Below are positions 44,328 to 53,504 of a stretch of DNA of 64,000 bases, in pieces. Numbering within the stretch: position 1 is the first letter of the stretch; each line of letters starts with the position of its first letter. The stretch is from Gaiellasilicea sp963763755 (GTDB taxonomy: Bacteria; Actinomycetota; Thermoleophilia; Gaiellales; Gaiellaceae). The DNA is taken from positions 1-64,000 of the forward strand of contig CAVXQE010000007.1 of assembly GCA_963763755.1 (NCBI GenBank). The letters are read 5' to 3'. The translations under genes were made by a program, and so were the position numbers. The notes under the pieces are model-generated. The model was not told where the DNA came from, did not search any database, and saw only the letters and a program-made list of their open reading frames with translations.

Positions 44328-45172
44328 CTGCCTTCTCCGGAGTCGAGGCGGTCGTCTTCGACGTGGACGGGACCCTCCTTCACACGCACGATCCGAACAG
44401 CGTCCGTGGCGCCACCGCGATTCCCGGCGCCGTCGAGGCCGTCGAGCGCGTCCGGGCGAGCGGCCGGCCCGTCCTCTTCTTCACCAACGGCACCGGCCGC
44501 CCGCCCGCCGACTACGCCGCCGACCTGCGCACCGTGGGCTTCACGCTCACGGACGAGGAGTTCATGAACCCTGCCGTCGTCGCGGCGGGCTGGATTGAAC
44601 GTCGTCATCCCGGCAAGACCGTGCTCGTCCTCGGAGCGCCCGGGGTCGTCGCGCCGCTGAAAGAGCGCGGCATCGCGGTGATCGAGGGCTCCGAGCCTCG
44701 CGTCGCAGACGTCGTCCTCGTCGGCTGGGACCAGGTGCTGACGTACGACGCCCTCCGTGCGGCGTGCGATTCCGTCTGGGCGGGCGCTCCGCTCCTCGCG
44801 ACGTCGACGGCGCGGACGTTCTCCGTCAACGGCGGTCCTGCACCCGGTTGGTCCGGCGCCGTGGTGGCCGGCATCCGCCAGACGACGGGCCGCCGGGCGC
44901 TGACGCTCGGCAAGCCGTCGCCGGCCGCGCTGCAGGAGATGTCGCGCGTGCTCGGGGTACCGGCGAGCCGCACCGCGGTCGTCGGCGACGACCTCTCACT
45001 CGAGATCGCCATGGCTCGCCGCGCAGGCGCGGCCGCGGCCCTCGTGCTCACGGGCATCTCGACCGAAGCCGAGGCGCGGAACTGCCCGCCCGAACGCGCT
45101 CCCGATGCCATCCTGCACGGACGTTTCGTCCTTTCCGGAGCTCCTCTCGGGGGCGAAGCCGGGTTGCAATGA
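44324..45172 (+). CDS. HAD-superfamily phosphatase, module copy 2
   Basis: A 282-residue HAD hydrolase from ATG 44324 (ATGA overlap with the carboxyltransferase stop). Motif I is FDVDGTLL (Asp13, Asp15), motif II is FFTNGTG, the Lys is in TLGKPSP and motif IV is VVGDDLSLEIA. Same NagD/nitrophenylphosphatase type as copy 1 and the same place, last in the module. An 83-base gap follows before the aldehyde dehydrogenase, holding TTGCTA and TTGATAG boxes but no convincing promoter. Confidence 0.83.
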   Translation: MTAFSGVEAVVFDVDGTLLHTHDPNSVRGATAIPGAVEAVERVRASGRPVLFFTNGTGRPPADYAADLRTVGFTLTDEEFMNPAVVAAGWIERRHPGKTVLVLGAPGVVAPLKERGIAVIEGSEPRVADVVLVGWDQVLTYDALRAACDSVWAGAPLLATSTARTFSVNGGPAPGWSGAVVAGIRQTTGRRALTLGKPSPAALQEMSRVLGVPASRTAVVGDDLSLEIAMARRAGAAAALVLTGISTEAEARNCPPERAPDAILHGRFVLSGAPLGGEAGLQ

Positions 45173-45255
45173 AGTGTTCCGCTAGCCGGGATGACGTTTT
45201 GCTAACTCGAACAGGTTGATAGGGTCGATTGGACCCGCCGACGAAGGAGGACACG

Positions 45256-46743
45256 ATGGAGCTGCAGCAGGAGAAGGCGCAGACCGGCGCCTCGGAGGGC
45301 CGTCAGTTCATCGGCGGCGAGTGGGTGGATGCCGCCGGCGGGGGCACATTCGAGTCGCGCGATCCTTTCACCGGCGAGACGGTTGCCGACGTCGCCGCGG
45401 GCGGGCGCGAGGATGCTGCGCGCGCCGTCGCGGCTGCGCAGGCCGCGTTCCCGGAGTGGTCGAAGACGCCGCCGGCAGTGCGCCAGGGGATCTTCCTCAA
45501 AGCCGCCGACATCCTCGAAGCGCGGCAGGACGAGATCGTGTCGCTGCTCGCGCGCGAGACGGGCAGCACATTTGGATTCGCGATGTTCCAGGCGCACGTC
45601 TTCGTGCCCGGCCTGCTCCGGCAGACGGCGGCGCTCGCCTACGCCCCGCTCGGCCAGGTGATCCCCTCCGACACGGGCGCGTTCTCGATGGGGTTGCGGC
45701 GCCCGGTCGGCGTCGTTGGCGCCATCGCGCCGTGGAACGCCGCATTGATTCTGTCCGCACGCTCGATCGCGGCGCCGCTCGCACTCGGCAACACGGTCGT
45801 CCTGAAGCCGTCCGAGCTCTCACCGGTCGTGGGCGGGCTGATCTGGGGCGAGATCTTCACCGAGGCCGGCCTGCCGCCCGGCGTCCTGAACATCGTCACG
45901 CACGCGCCAGGAGAGGCCGGCCCGATCGGCGACGAACTGGTCGAGAACCCGCATGTGCGCAAGCTCAACTTCACCGGCTCGACCGGGACCGGACGCAAGT
46001 TGGCGGAGGCGGCGGGCAGGAACCTGAAGCCGATCCTGCTCGAGCTCGGCGGCCTCAACCCGCTGATCGTGCTCGCCGATGCGGATCTCGACTACGCGGT
46101 CAACGCGACAGCGTTCGGCGCGTTCCTGCACCAGGGTCAGATCTGCATGTCGGCTCGCAAGATCATCGTCGAGCAGCCGATCGCCGACGCGTTCATCGCG
46201 AAGCTCGCCGAGAAGACGAAGGGCCTCAAGGCCGGCGATCCGAAGGAGCACGACACGATCATCGGCCCACTGATCAACGAGAGCGCGCTCCAGATGGTCA
46301 AGGACCGGGTCGCGGACGCAGTCTCCAAGGGAGCCAAGGTGCTCGCCGGCGGCGAGGCGGAGGGGCCGTGCTTCCAGGCAACTCTCCTGACCGACGTGCC
46401 GGAAGACTCCGAGTTCGCACAGCTCGAGACGTTCGGGCCGGTGGCGTCGATCGAGGTCGTCGGCAGCGCCCAGGACGCGGTCGACCTCGCGAACGCGACC
46501 ACGTACGGCCTGTCGTCGGGGATCATCACGCAGGACGCCGACCGCGGGCTCGCGCTGGCGCTGCAGATCGACGCCGGGATCGTTCATGTCAACGACCAAC
46601 CGGTCGGGGACGAGCCGCAGGTGCCGTTCGGCGGCGTCAAGGACAGCGGCTTCGGACGGTTCGGCGGCTCTGCGGTGGTCGACGAGTTCACCGAGCTCCG
46701 GTGGATCACGGTGCAGAGCGGCTCGCATCCGTTCCCGTTCTGA
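45256..46743 (+). CDS. Benzaldehyde/vanillin-type aldehyde dehydrogenase
   Basis: A 495-residue aldehyde dehydrogenase. NAD site IAPWNAALIL with KPSELSP, base Glu in LELGGLNP, catalytic Cys in HQGQICMSA, end FGGVKDSGFGRFGG. GGAGG lies five bases before ATG 45256; a TTG at 45229 is less likely. It shares the general architecture of the dehydrogenase at 23548 but belongs to a different subgroup. In the order aldehyde dehydrogenase ... benzoylformate decarboxylase it may oxidise the benzaldehyde made by the TPP enzyme at 50552. Confidence 0.83.
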   Translation: MELQQEKAQTGASEGRQFIGGEWVDAAGGGTFESRDPFTGETVADVAAGGREDAARAVAAAQAAFPEWSKTPPAVRQGIFLKAADILEARQDEIVSLLARETGSTFGFAMFQAHVFVPGLLRQTAALAYAPLGQVIPSDTGAFSMGLRRPVGVVGAIAPWNAALILSARSIAAPLALGNTVVLKPSELSPVVGGLIWGEIFTEAGLPPGVLNIVTHAPGEAGPIGDELVENPHVRKLNFTGSTGTGRKLAEAAGRNLKPILLELGGLNPLIVLADADLDYAVNATAFGAFLHQGQICMSARKIIVEQPIADAFIAKLAEKTKGLKAGDPKEHDTIIGPLINESALQMVKDRVADAVSKGAKVLAGGEAEGPCFQATLLTDVPEDSEFAQLETFGPVASIEVVGSAQDAVDLANATTYGLSSGIITQDADRGLALALQIDAGIVHVNDQPVGDEPQVPFGGVKDSGFGRFGGSAVVDEFTELRWITVQSGSHPFPF

Positions 46744-47608
46744 TGGCCAGGTTCGTTTCGATGGCCAGCGCGTCTCGCTGGCCGAGGCCGTGGGCGAGCT
46801 GGTCCACGACGGTGACGTCGTGGCGCTCGAGGGCTTCACGCACCTCATCCCGCATGCCGCAGGTCACGAGCTGATTCGACAGGGGCGGCGCGAGCTGACC
46901 CTGGTGCGAATGACGCCCGACATCGTCTACGACCAGCTGATCGGGATGGGCTGTGCCCGCGCGCTCGTGTTCTCCTGGGGCGGGAACCCGGGCGTCGGCT
47001 CGCTCCACCGGTTCCGCGACGCAGTCCAGTCTGGCTGGCCGGCGCCGCTCGAGCTCGACGAGCACTCACACGCGGGCATGGCCGCCCGCTACGCGGCGGG
47101 AGCGGCGAACCTCCCGTTCGGAGTGCTCCGGGGGTACACCGGAACGCAACTGGCCGAGCAAACGGCCTCGATCGCGAGTGTCACCTGCCCCTTCACGGGC
47201 GAGGAGCTCGCGGCCGTGAAGGCACTTCGCCCCGATGTCGGCGTCATTCACGCCCAGCAGGCGGACGAGGCGGGGAACGTCCAGATGTGGGGCATCACCG
47301 GCGTGCAGAAGGAAACGGTGCTCGCCTCGCAGCGCGCGATCGTGACGGTCGAGGAGATCGTTCCGGAGCTCGAGCTGCGGCCGGGCGGCGTCGTCATCCC
47401 CTCGTGGGCGCTCGATGCGGTGTGCGTCGCTCCCGGCGGGGCACATCCCTCCTACGCCCACGACTACTACGACCGCGACAACGCCTTCTATCTCGAGTGG
47501 GACGCGATCAGCAGGGACCGCGACGTGTTCCTGGACTGGATGCGGCACCACGTCCTCGAGACAGCCGACGTCGACGAGTACCACGCCTCGCTGCAGGTCG
47601 CCGCATGA
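46743..47608 (+). CDS. pcaI: 3-oxoadipate/glutaconate-type CoA-transferase subunit A, 5' end unresolved
   Basis: A COG1788 CoA-transferase alpha subunit of about 285 residues: VVALEGFTHLIPHAAGHELI, VFSWGGNPGVGSL, IHAQQADEAGNVQMWGI. ATG 46743 (overlapping the preceding TGA) is out of frame with the body; the change would fall near GTTTCG at 46755-46760, where one base seems missing. The first in-frame GTG is at 46790 and would cut the N-terminus. With the beta subunit it should transfer CoA from succinyl-CoA to 3-oxoadipate, since pcaHG follow directly. Glutaconate CoA-transferase is the family alternative. Confidence 0.78.
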
Positions 47609-48325
47609 GCGCAACGCTGACCTTCACGGCCGACGAGATGATGGCCGTCTCGGCCGCACGGCTCCTGCGCGACGGGATGGTCTGCTTCGTGGGCATCGGC
47701 CTGCCTTCCCAGGCGGCCAACCTGGCCAGGCGGACGAGCGCCCCGGGACTCGTGCTCGTCTACGAGAGCGGCACGATCGGCGCCAAGCCGACGCGGCTCC
47801 CGCTCTCGATCGGCGACGGCGAGCTGGCGGACACCGCCGATGCAGTGGTCTCGGTGCCCGAGATCTTCGCCTACTGGCTCCAGGCCGGCCGCATCGACGT
47901 CGGCTTCCTCGGCGCAGCGCAGATCGACCGGCATGCGAACCTGAACAGCACCGTGATCGGCCCGTACGACAACCCCAAGGTGCGCTTGCCCGGCGCGGGC
48001 GGCGCCCCGGAGATCGCGACCTCCGCGAAGGAGGTGTTCGTGATGCTCCGCCAGAGCCTGCGCACCTTCGTCTCGGAGCTCGACTTCCGCACCTCGGCGG
48101 GCGGCTCGGTCTCCACCGTCGTCACCGACCTCGGGATCCTCGAGCCGCGGGGCGAGGAACGGGAGCTGACGCTGACGTCGGTTCACCCCGGGCGTCGACG
48201 TCGACCAGGCACGCGAGGCGACCGGCTGGGATCTGCGCGTGGCCGACGATCTGGGCGTGACGCCGCCGCCCACCGAGGCCGAGCTGACAGCGCTTCGCGC
48301 GCTCGAAGCCCTGACTGACTCATGA
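47605..48325 (+). CDS. pcaJ: 3-oxoadipate/glutaconate-type CoA-transferase subunit B, frame break near 48187
   Basis: Starts at ATG 47605 with a four-base overlap. It reads VCFVGIGLPSQAANLARR, VYESGTIGAKP with the likely catalytic Glu, and IDRHANLNSTVIG. An extra C in CCCC (48186-48189) shifts the frame; the other frame continues GVDVDQAREATGWDLRVADD to the stop at 48323-48325. Restored length is about 239. Together with subunit A it would make 3-oxoadipyl-CoA for PcaF at 59699. Confidence 0.8.
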
Positions 48326-48338
48326 CTGAGGGCGAAGC

Positions 48339-49004
48339 GTGACCGAGGTCGATCCGCCGTACCTCTATCCCGACTACCGCTCCACCGTCGCCCGGGCTCC
48401 CTCGCGGGCGTTGGTGCCGTTACCCGAGGAGCTCCATCGGCTCGCCGCGCCCGTCTTCGGCGAGGACACGGTCTCGCCCGGCGACGCGGATCTCACGTCC
48501 ACGCACCCCGGCGAACCGCTCGGCGAGCGAATCATCGTCACCGGTCGCGTCCTCGACGACGACGGCCGGCCGGTCCGGAATGCGCTGGTCGAGGTCTGGC
48601 AGGCGAACGCGGCCGGCCGCTATCTCCACGAGGTCGACCAGCATCCCGCCCCGCTCGATCCGAACTTCACCGGCGCCGGGCGGACGATCACCGACGACGA
48701 GGGCCGCTACCGCTTCGTCACGGTGAAGCCCGGCGCCTATCCGTGGAAGAACCACCCGAACGCCTGGCGGCCGGCGCACATCCACTTCTCCGTCTTCGGC
48801 CGCGCGTTCACGCAGCGGCTCGTCACGCAGATGTACTTCCCGGGCGATCCGCTGTTCCCGTACGACCCGATCTTCAACTCCGTCCGCGACTCGAAGGCTC
48901 GCGAGCTCCTGATCGCCCGGTTCGACATGGAGACGACGCAGCCCGAGTGGGCCCTGGGCTTCCAGTGGGACATCATCCTGCGATCGACGCCGTTCGAGGA
49001 ATGA
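48339..49004 (+). CDS. pcaH: Protocatechuate 3,4-dioxygenase beta subunit
   Basis: A 221-residue intradiol dioxygenase subunit. All four iron ligands are in place: Tyr95 in GRYLHE, Tyr134 in PGAYPW, His147 and His149 in RPAHIHF. It would split protocatechuate to 3-carboxymuconate. GTG 48339 starts 13 bases after the CoA-transferase stop; its end overlaps pcaG as ATGA. Confidence 0.92.
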   Translation: MTEVDPPYLYPDYRSTVARAPSRALVPLPEELHRLAAPVFGEDTVSPGDADLTSTHPGEPLGERIIVTGRVLDDDGRPVRNALVEVWQANAAGRYLHEVDQHPAPLDPNFTGAGRTITDDEGRYRFVTVKPGAYPWKNHPNAWRPAHIHFSVFGRAFTQRLVTQMYFPGDPLFPYDPIFNSVRDSKARELLIARFDMETTQPEWALGFQWDIILRSTPFEE

Positions 49005-49403
49005 GGACGCCTTCGCAGACGGCCGGCCCGTTCTTCCGCATCGGGCTCTGCGCCGAGCCGCAGAACGAGTTGCCCAACGGCAGCATCCGGATCGAGGGCC
49101 GGCTTCTCGACGGCGAGAACGCGCCGATCGAAGATGGCATGCTCGAGCTCTGGAGCTCCGAGCACGGCTTCGGCCGCTGCCCCACCGACGGAGAGGGCCG
49201 CTTCTCGTTCCTCGTGCCGGCAGACGCGCGCCGGTTCGAGCTGATGGTGTTCGCCCGCGGGCTCCTGAAGGGCGGCGGTCACCCGGCTCTACCTCGACGG
49301 TGACGCCGAGGACGAGACAATGGTTGCAGTGCGCTCCGGCGACGGCTATCGCTTCGACATCCACCTCCAGGGCGACGCCGCAACCGGCTTCTTCGACCTC
49401 TGA
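49001..49403 (+). CDS. pcaG: Protocatechuate 3,4-dioxygenase alpha subunit, short, frame break near 49271
   Basis: ATG 49001 opens TPSQTAGPFFRIGL, the usual alpha-subunit start, and FGRCPTDGEGRFSF, VFARGLLK follow. An extra G in GGG (49270-49272) breaks the frame; the other frame reads AVTRLYLDGD, then GYRFDIHLQGDAATGFFDL to the stop. Joined it is only some 133 residues, against roughly 190-200 for most PcaG. The missing part lies between PADARRFE and MVFARG, where the APHI stretch is normally found. The iron is held by PcaH, so the subunit may still work. Confidence 0.82.
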
Positions 49404-49430
49404 CCACCTACGACTCCAAGGAGAACGATC

Positions 49431-50555
49431 ATCAGCGAACGCACGAAGCCCCCGTTTCGCGCCGACCACGTCGGCAGCCTGCTCCGCCCGGCCCGATTGC
49501 TGCAGGCGCGCGACGACCATGCCGACGGCCGGATCGACCCGGCGGAGCTCCGTCAGGTCGAGAACGAGTCCATCGAAGAGGTCGTGCGCAAGCAGGAGGA
49601 GGTGGGCCTGCGCTCGGCGACGGACGGTGAGCTCCGCCGCGCCTCCTGGCACATGGACTTCATCTACCAGCTCGACGGCATCACCAAGGAAGCGGGCCAC
49701 ATCGCCGTCACCTTCCACAACGAGGACGGCGACATCGAGTGGACGCCGGCCGCGCTGCACATCGTCGGGAAGCTCGGCGTCTCGGAGACCATCTTCGAGG
49801 ACGACTTTCGCTTCCTTCAGAACTCGGTCACCACGAACCTGCCGAAGCTGACGATCCCCTCGCCGAGCATGGTCCACTACCGCGGGGGCAAGGCGGCCAT
49901 CGACCCGGCCGTATACCCGACGCTCGACGAGTTCTGGTCCGACCTGACGGCCGCCTACCGGGACGAGGTGAGCCGACTCGGCGAGCTCGGGTGCACCTAC
50001 CTGCAGATCGACGACACGAGCCTCGCCTACATGAACGACCCGCATCAACGGGACTACATCGCCTCGATCGGCGGCGACCCCGAGCGCCAGCACGTCGAGT
50101 ACATCCGTCACATCAACGAAGCGCTGGCCGAGCGCCCGGCCGGGATGTCCGTGACGACCCACATGTGCCGCGGCAACTTCCGCTCCTCCTGGGCGGCAGA
50201 GGGCGGCTACGACTTCGTCGCGGAAGAGCTCCTGAACGAGCTCCAGGTGGACGGGTTCTTCATGGAGTGGGACGACGAGCGCTCGGGCGGCTTCGAGCCG
50301 CTGCGCTTCCTGCCGAAGGGCGACAAGCAGGTCGTGCTCGGCCTCGTGACGACGAAGCGAGGCGAGCTCGAGTCGAAGGACGAGCTGAAGCGCCGCATCG
50401 AGGAGGCGGCGAAGCACGCGCCTCTCGAGCAGCTCTGCCTCTCGCCGCAGTGCGGCTTCTCCTCGACGGTCGAGGGCAACGAGCTGACCGAGGACGAGCA
50501 GTGGGCGAAGCTCGCCCTGATCGTCGAGGTCGCCGACGAGGTCTGGGGATCGTGA
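49431..50555 (+). CDS. MetE C-terminal-like (cobalamin-independent) methyltransferase-family protein
   Basis: About 374 residues, of the MetE catalytic barrel type: FRADHVGSLLRP at the start, YLQIDDTSLAYMN, SVTTHMCRGNFRS with a possible zinc Cys, and LCLSPQCGFSST with a second Cys. The good ribosome site AAGGAG is followed by ATCATCAGCGAACGC with no ATG or GTG; either ATC 49431 is the start or an ATG has been miscalled. The next ATG-like start (TTG/CTG near 49497) would remove DHVGSL. Such short MetE-like proteins occur in aromatic clusters; methyl transfer from a methoxy group is possible but unproven. Confidence 0.78.
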   Translation: MSERTKPPFRADHVGSLLRPARLLQARDDHADGRIDPAELRQVENESIEEVVRKQEEVGLRSATDGELRRASWHMDFIYQLDGITKEAGHIAVTFHNEDGDIEWTPAALHIVGKLGVSETIFEDDFRFLQNSVTTNLPKLTIPSPSMVHYRGGKAAIDPAVYPTLDEFWSDLTAAYRDEVSRLGELGCTYLQIDDTSLAYMNDPHQRDYIASIGGDPERQHVEYIRHINEALAERPAGMSVTTHMCRGNFRSSWAAEGGYDFVAEELLNELQVDGFFMEWDDERSGGFEPLRFLPKGDKQVVLGLVTTKRGELESKDELKRRIEEAAKHAPLEQLCLSPQCGFSSTVEGNELTEDEQWAKLALIVEVADEVWGS

Positions 50556-52158
50556 GCGCACCGTCCGTGATGCGACGTTCGACGTCTTCCGCCGGCGCGG
50601 GCTGACGACGCTCTTCTCGAACCCCGGCTCCACGGAGGTGCCGTTCCTCGCCGGCCTGCCCGACGACCTCCGGTTCGTGCTCGGGCTGCACGAGGGCTCG
50701 GTGCTCGGGATGGCGACCGGCTACGCGATCGGGCGCGGCGAGCCCGCGCTCGTGCTCGTCCACACGACCGCCGGCCTCGGCAACTCGGTCGGCGGCATCG
50801 CCACGGCACGCGTCAACCGGGCGCCGCTCGTGATCATCGTCGGCCAGCAGGACCGGCGGCACCTCGTCTTCGAGCCCTTCCTGGCAGGACGCCTGCGCGG
50901 CCTCGCCGGCGACTACCCGGTCTGGGTCGACGAGCCCGTCCGGGCGCAGGATGTTCCGGGCGCGATCGACCGCGCGTACCACGAAGCGGCCACCTCCCGC
51001 GGCCCTGCGCTCGTGATCGTGCCGATGGACGACTGGCTGCAGGAAGCCGACCTCGAGCGCGAGGACGCTTCAGCCGGGCGGGTGATGCGCGCGCACGCCG
51101 TGGACGAGGCGGCGGTGACGGAGCTTGCGGCCTTCCTCGAGAGCGGACGCTCGCCGGCACTCGTCGTGGGCGCCGGCGCCGACGGGCCCGAGACGTGGGA
51201 GGCGCTCATCGAGCTGGCGGAGCGGCTTGTCGCACCGGTCTTCCAGGAATCCTTCGGCGCCCACGCCGGCTTCCCCCAGGACCATCGCCTGTTCGCCGGC
51301 GTGCTGCCGGCGGATCGCCCCCGCCTGCGCGAGCGACTGGCGCCCCACGACGTCGTCCTGGTCGTCGGAGCGGGCGCGTTCCGCCAGTCGCCGTGGACTC
51401 CGGGCCGCTTCACCGCCGAAGGCACACGCGTGGCACTTGTCACCGAAGACCCCGCCGAAGCGCACCGCAGCCCGGTCGAGCTGGCGGTTCTCGCGCCACC
51501 CGCCGCGGCGGCCCGAGCTCTCGCCGGCCGGCTGCCGCAACGCGAAGCCGCTCCGCCGCAACAGTTCCGCTCCCCGCCGCCCCCCGCTCCGCCGCAGCCC
51601 GGCGAGCCGCTCACGGCGAGCCACGTGCTCGCCGCGCTCGCGGAGCGCCTGCCGGCGGAGGCAATCGTCCTCGAGGAGGCGCCCGTCGACCGGCCCGAGA
51701 TCCACGACCGGCTCCTCGCCCGCCGTCCGCTCGGCTACGTCAGCGCAGCCATGGGCGGTCTCGGCTTCGGCGTCCCTGCGGCGGCCGGCCTGCGCATGGC
51801 GCTCCCGGACCGGCCCGTGGTGGCGGTGCTCGGAGACGGCGCGTCGCTGTACGGGATCCAGGCGCTCTGGAGCGCCGCCCACTACGGCGCGGGCGTGCTC
51901 TACGTGATCCTCTCCAACGGCGGCTACGTGATCATGGACCGGCTCGCGGAGCGATCGGGAAACGAGGGACCGTGGCCCGGCTTCGGCGACATCGACATCG
52001 CTGCGCTGGCACGAGGGTTCTGCTGCCCGGCGCAGCGCGTGACCACCCACGAGGAGCTGGTGGCCGCTCTCGACGACGCGATCCCGACCCTTGCCGGGCG
52101 CGAGGAGCCGTTGCTCCTCGACGTCGTGATCGCCCCGACGACGACGTTCGCCCCGTAG
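50552..52158 (+). CDS. mdlC: Benzoylformate decarboxylase-like thiamine-diphosphate enzyme, frame break near 50560
   Basis: About 535 residues. TPP-binding is GDGASLYGIQALWSAAHY ending in ILSNGGY; the activating Glu is in LHEGSVLGMATGYA; the FSNPGSTEVPFL and EEAPVDRPEI stretches resemble MdlC. GTG 50552 overlaps the preceding stop, but the body frame is reached only after one missing base near 50560; nothing in frame starts before TVRDATFDVF. It would decarboxylate benzoylformate or a ring-hydroxylated analogue to an aldehyde, which the dehydrogenase at 45256 could oxidise. Other 2-ketoacid decarboxylases are the alternative. Confidence 0.78.
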
Positions 52159-52164
52159 AGAGAC

Positions 52165-52193
52165 AAGGAGGGCGCCCTGGGGGCGCCCTCCTT
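52165..52193. terminator. Bidirectional terminator between convergent operons
   Basis: A perfect 13-base-pair inverted repeat AAGGAGGGCGCCC with loop TGG. It ends the mdlC operon on the plus strand, with CTT-rich sequence after it, and the importer operon on the minus strand, where AAGGAG gives a T-rich complement. Confidence 0.8.
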
Positions 52194-52214
52194 CGCTTCA
52201 GGGTGTCGGGAGGG

Positions 52215-53466
52215 CTACGTGACCCTGAAGGTCTTCTTGAGCGCAGGACGCGCGCTCGAGCTGAACGTGTACACACCTTTCTTGAGCGCGACCGCGAAGG
52301 TCGACCGGCCGGTGCCGGTCCGGCTCGTCGCCTTGTTCACGCCCGGCCCGACGAGACGTGAAGTTCTGAGTCTTCGACGAGTCGGCGATCACGATCGTGT
52401 AGTTGCCCGCCTTCAGGCGCGTGACGGCTTTGCCATCCAGCCGCAGCAGGATGAAGTTGTCGCCGACCGCACCCTGCAGCGCCTTGCCGCCGGTGATCGT
52501 GCTCGGGAAGAGCTTCGTCATGTTCGGCAGCGTCGAGATGACGCCGAACTCCTTCGCGTACTTCGCGAGCTGCAGGAGCTGCTCGCGGTCGAGAACCGAG
52601 CTCCAGATCGGCAGCCGCACGTTCCGAGACGCTGCAGGCAGGAGGTCTCGGATCTCCTCCGGGTGCGTCTGGGCGTACGCGAGCGACTTGTTGATCGCCG
52701 TGCGGAACTTGCCGGCGAGGCCCGGGTTGCGGGCGGCCCAGTCGTCGCGCGAGACGTAGCCCCCGTTCGGCCAGAAGCGGCCCAGCACCGGGCCCGGCGC
52801 CATCACGACGCGGGCGCCGTCGATCGTCAACGCCTGCGTCAGGAACGGCTCGGGCGTCCAGATCGCGTCGACCTGGCCGTTGTTCAGGGCCGAGCGCATC
52901 GCCGGGAACGGCAGCGCCAGCAGCTTGATCGAGTTCGGGTCGACGTTGACCTTCTTCATCGCCGCCTTGATCGCCACCTCGCCGACGCCCTTGAGGGCGT
53001 TGACCGCGATCGTCTTGCCCGCGAGGTCGGCGGGGGTCCGGATCGAGCTGGAGCCCTTGACGAGGATGTTCTGCCAGTTGTCGGCCTCCGAGGTTCCTTC
53101 GACCTCGCTTGCGGCGATTGCGGTCACCGGGATCCCCTGTGTGCGGGCGATCATCGCGGGCACCCAGCCGACGTAGCCGATCTCGCCGTTGCTGTTCTGG
53201 AGGGCGAGGACGATGTCGTTCCCGCTCTGGAGCACCCGCTTGTTGATCTCGATCCCCTGCTCGGAGAAGAACCCCTTCTTGATCCCCAGATCCATCGGCA
53301 GGGCATTTGCGATCGGGAGCGTGTTCACCGTGATCGTCACGGTTTCCTGCGGCCTCGCTGGTGCGCTCGCAGCGGTGGCTCCGAAGGCCACCACGACCGC
53401 AAGCAGACCCGAGACCGAGAGTCCGAAGAGCCTCGCTCCCCGGCCGCCCTTTGTGTCTTCCGTCAT
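52215..53466 (-). CDS. NMT1/SsuA-type ABC substrate-binding protein, frame break near 52357
   Basis: ATG 53466 with GAGGAGG starts a signal (ARLFGLSVSGLLAVVVAFGATAASA). The binding fold follows: LGIKKGFFSEQGIEINKR, YVGWVPAMIARTQG, VDAIWTPEPFLTQAL, AINKSLAYAQTHPEE. One extra base near 52357 breaks the frame; the other frame gives FTLVGPGVNKATSRTGTG and ends in KKTFRVT at 52215. The last 60-80 residues look like a small beta domain, unusual for this family. Ligand unknown; aromatic acids, sulfonates or nitrate are the family options. The importer sits between two aromatic operons. Confidence 0.8.
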
Positions 53467-53504
53467 TCCCTTCCTCCTCGTGAGTCGTCTGGTTCCCCCA
53501 TCGG

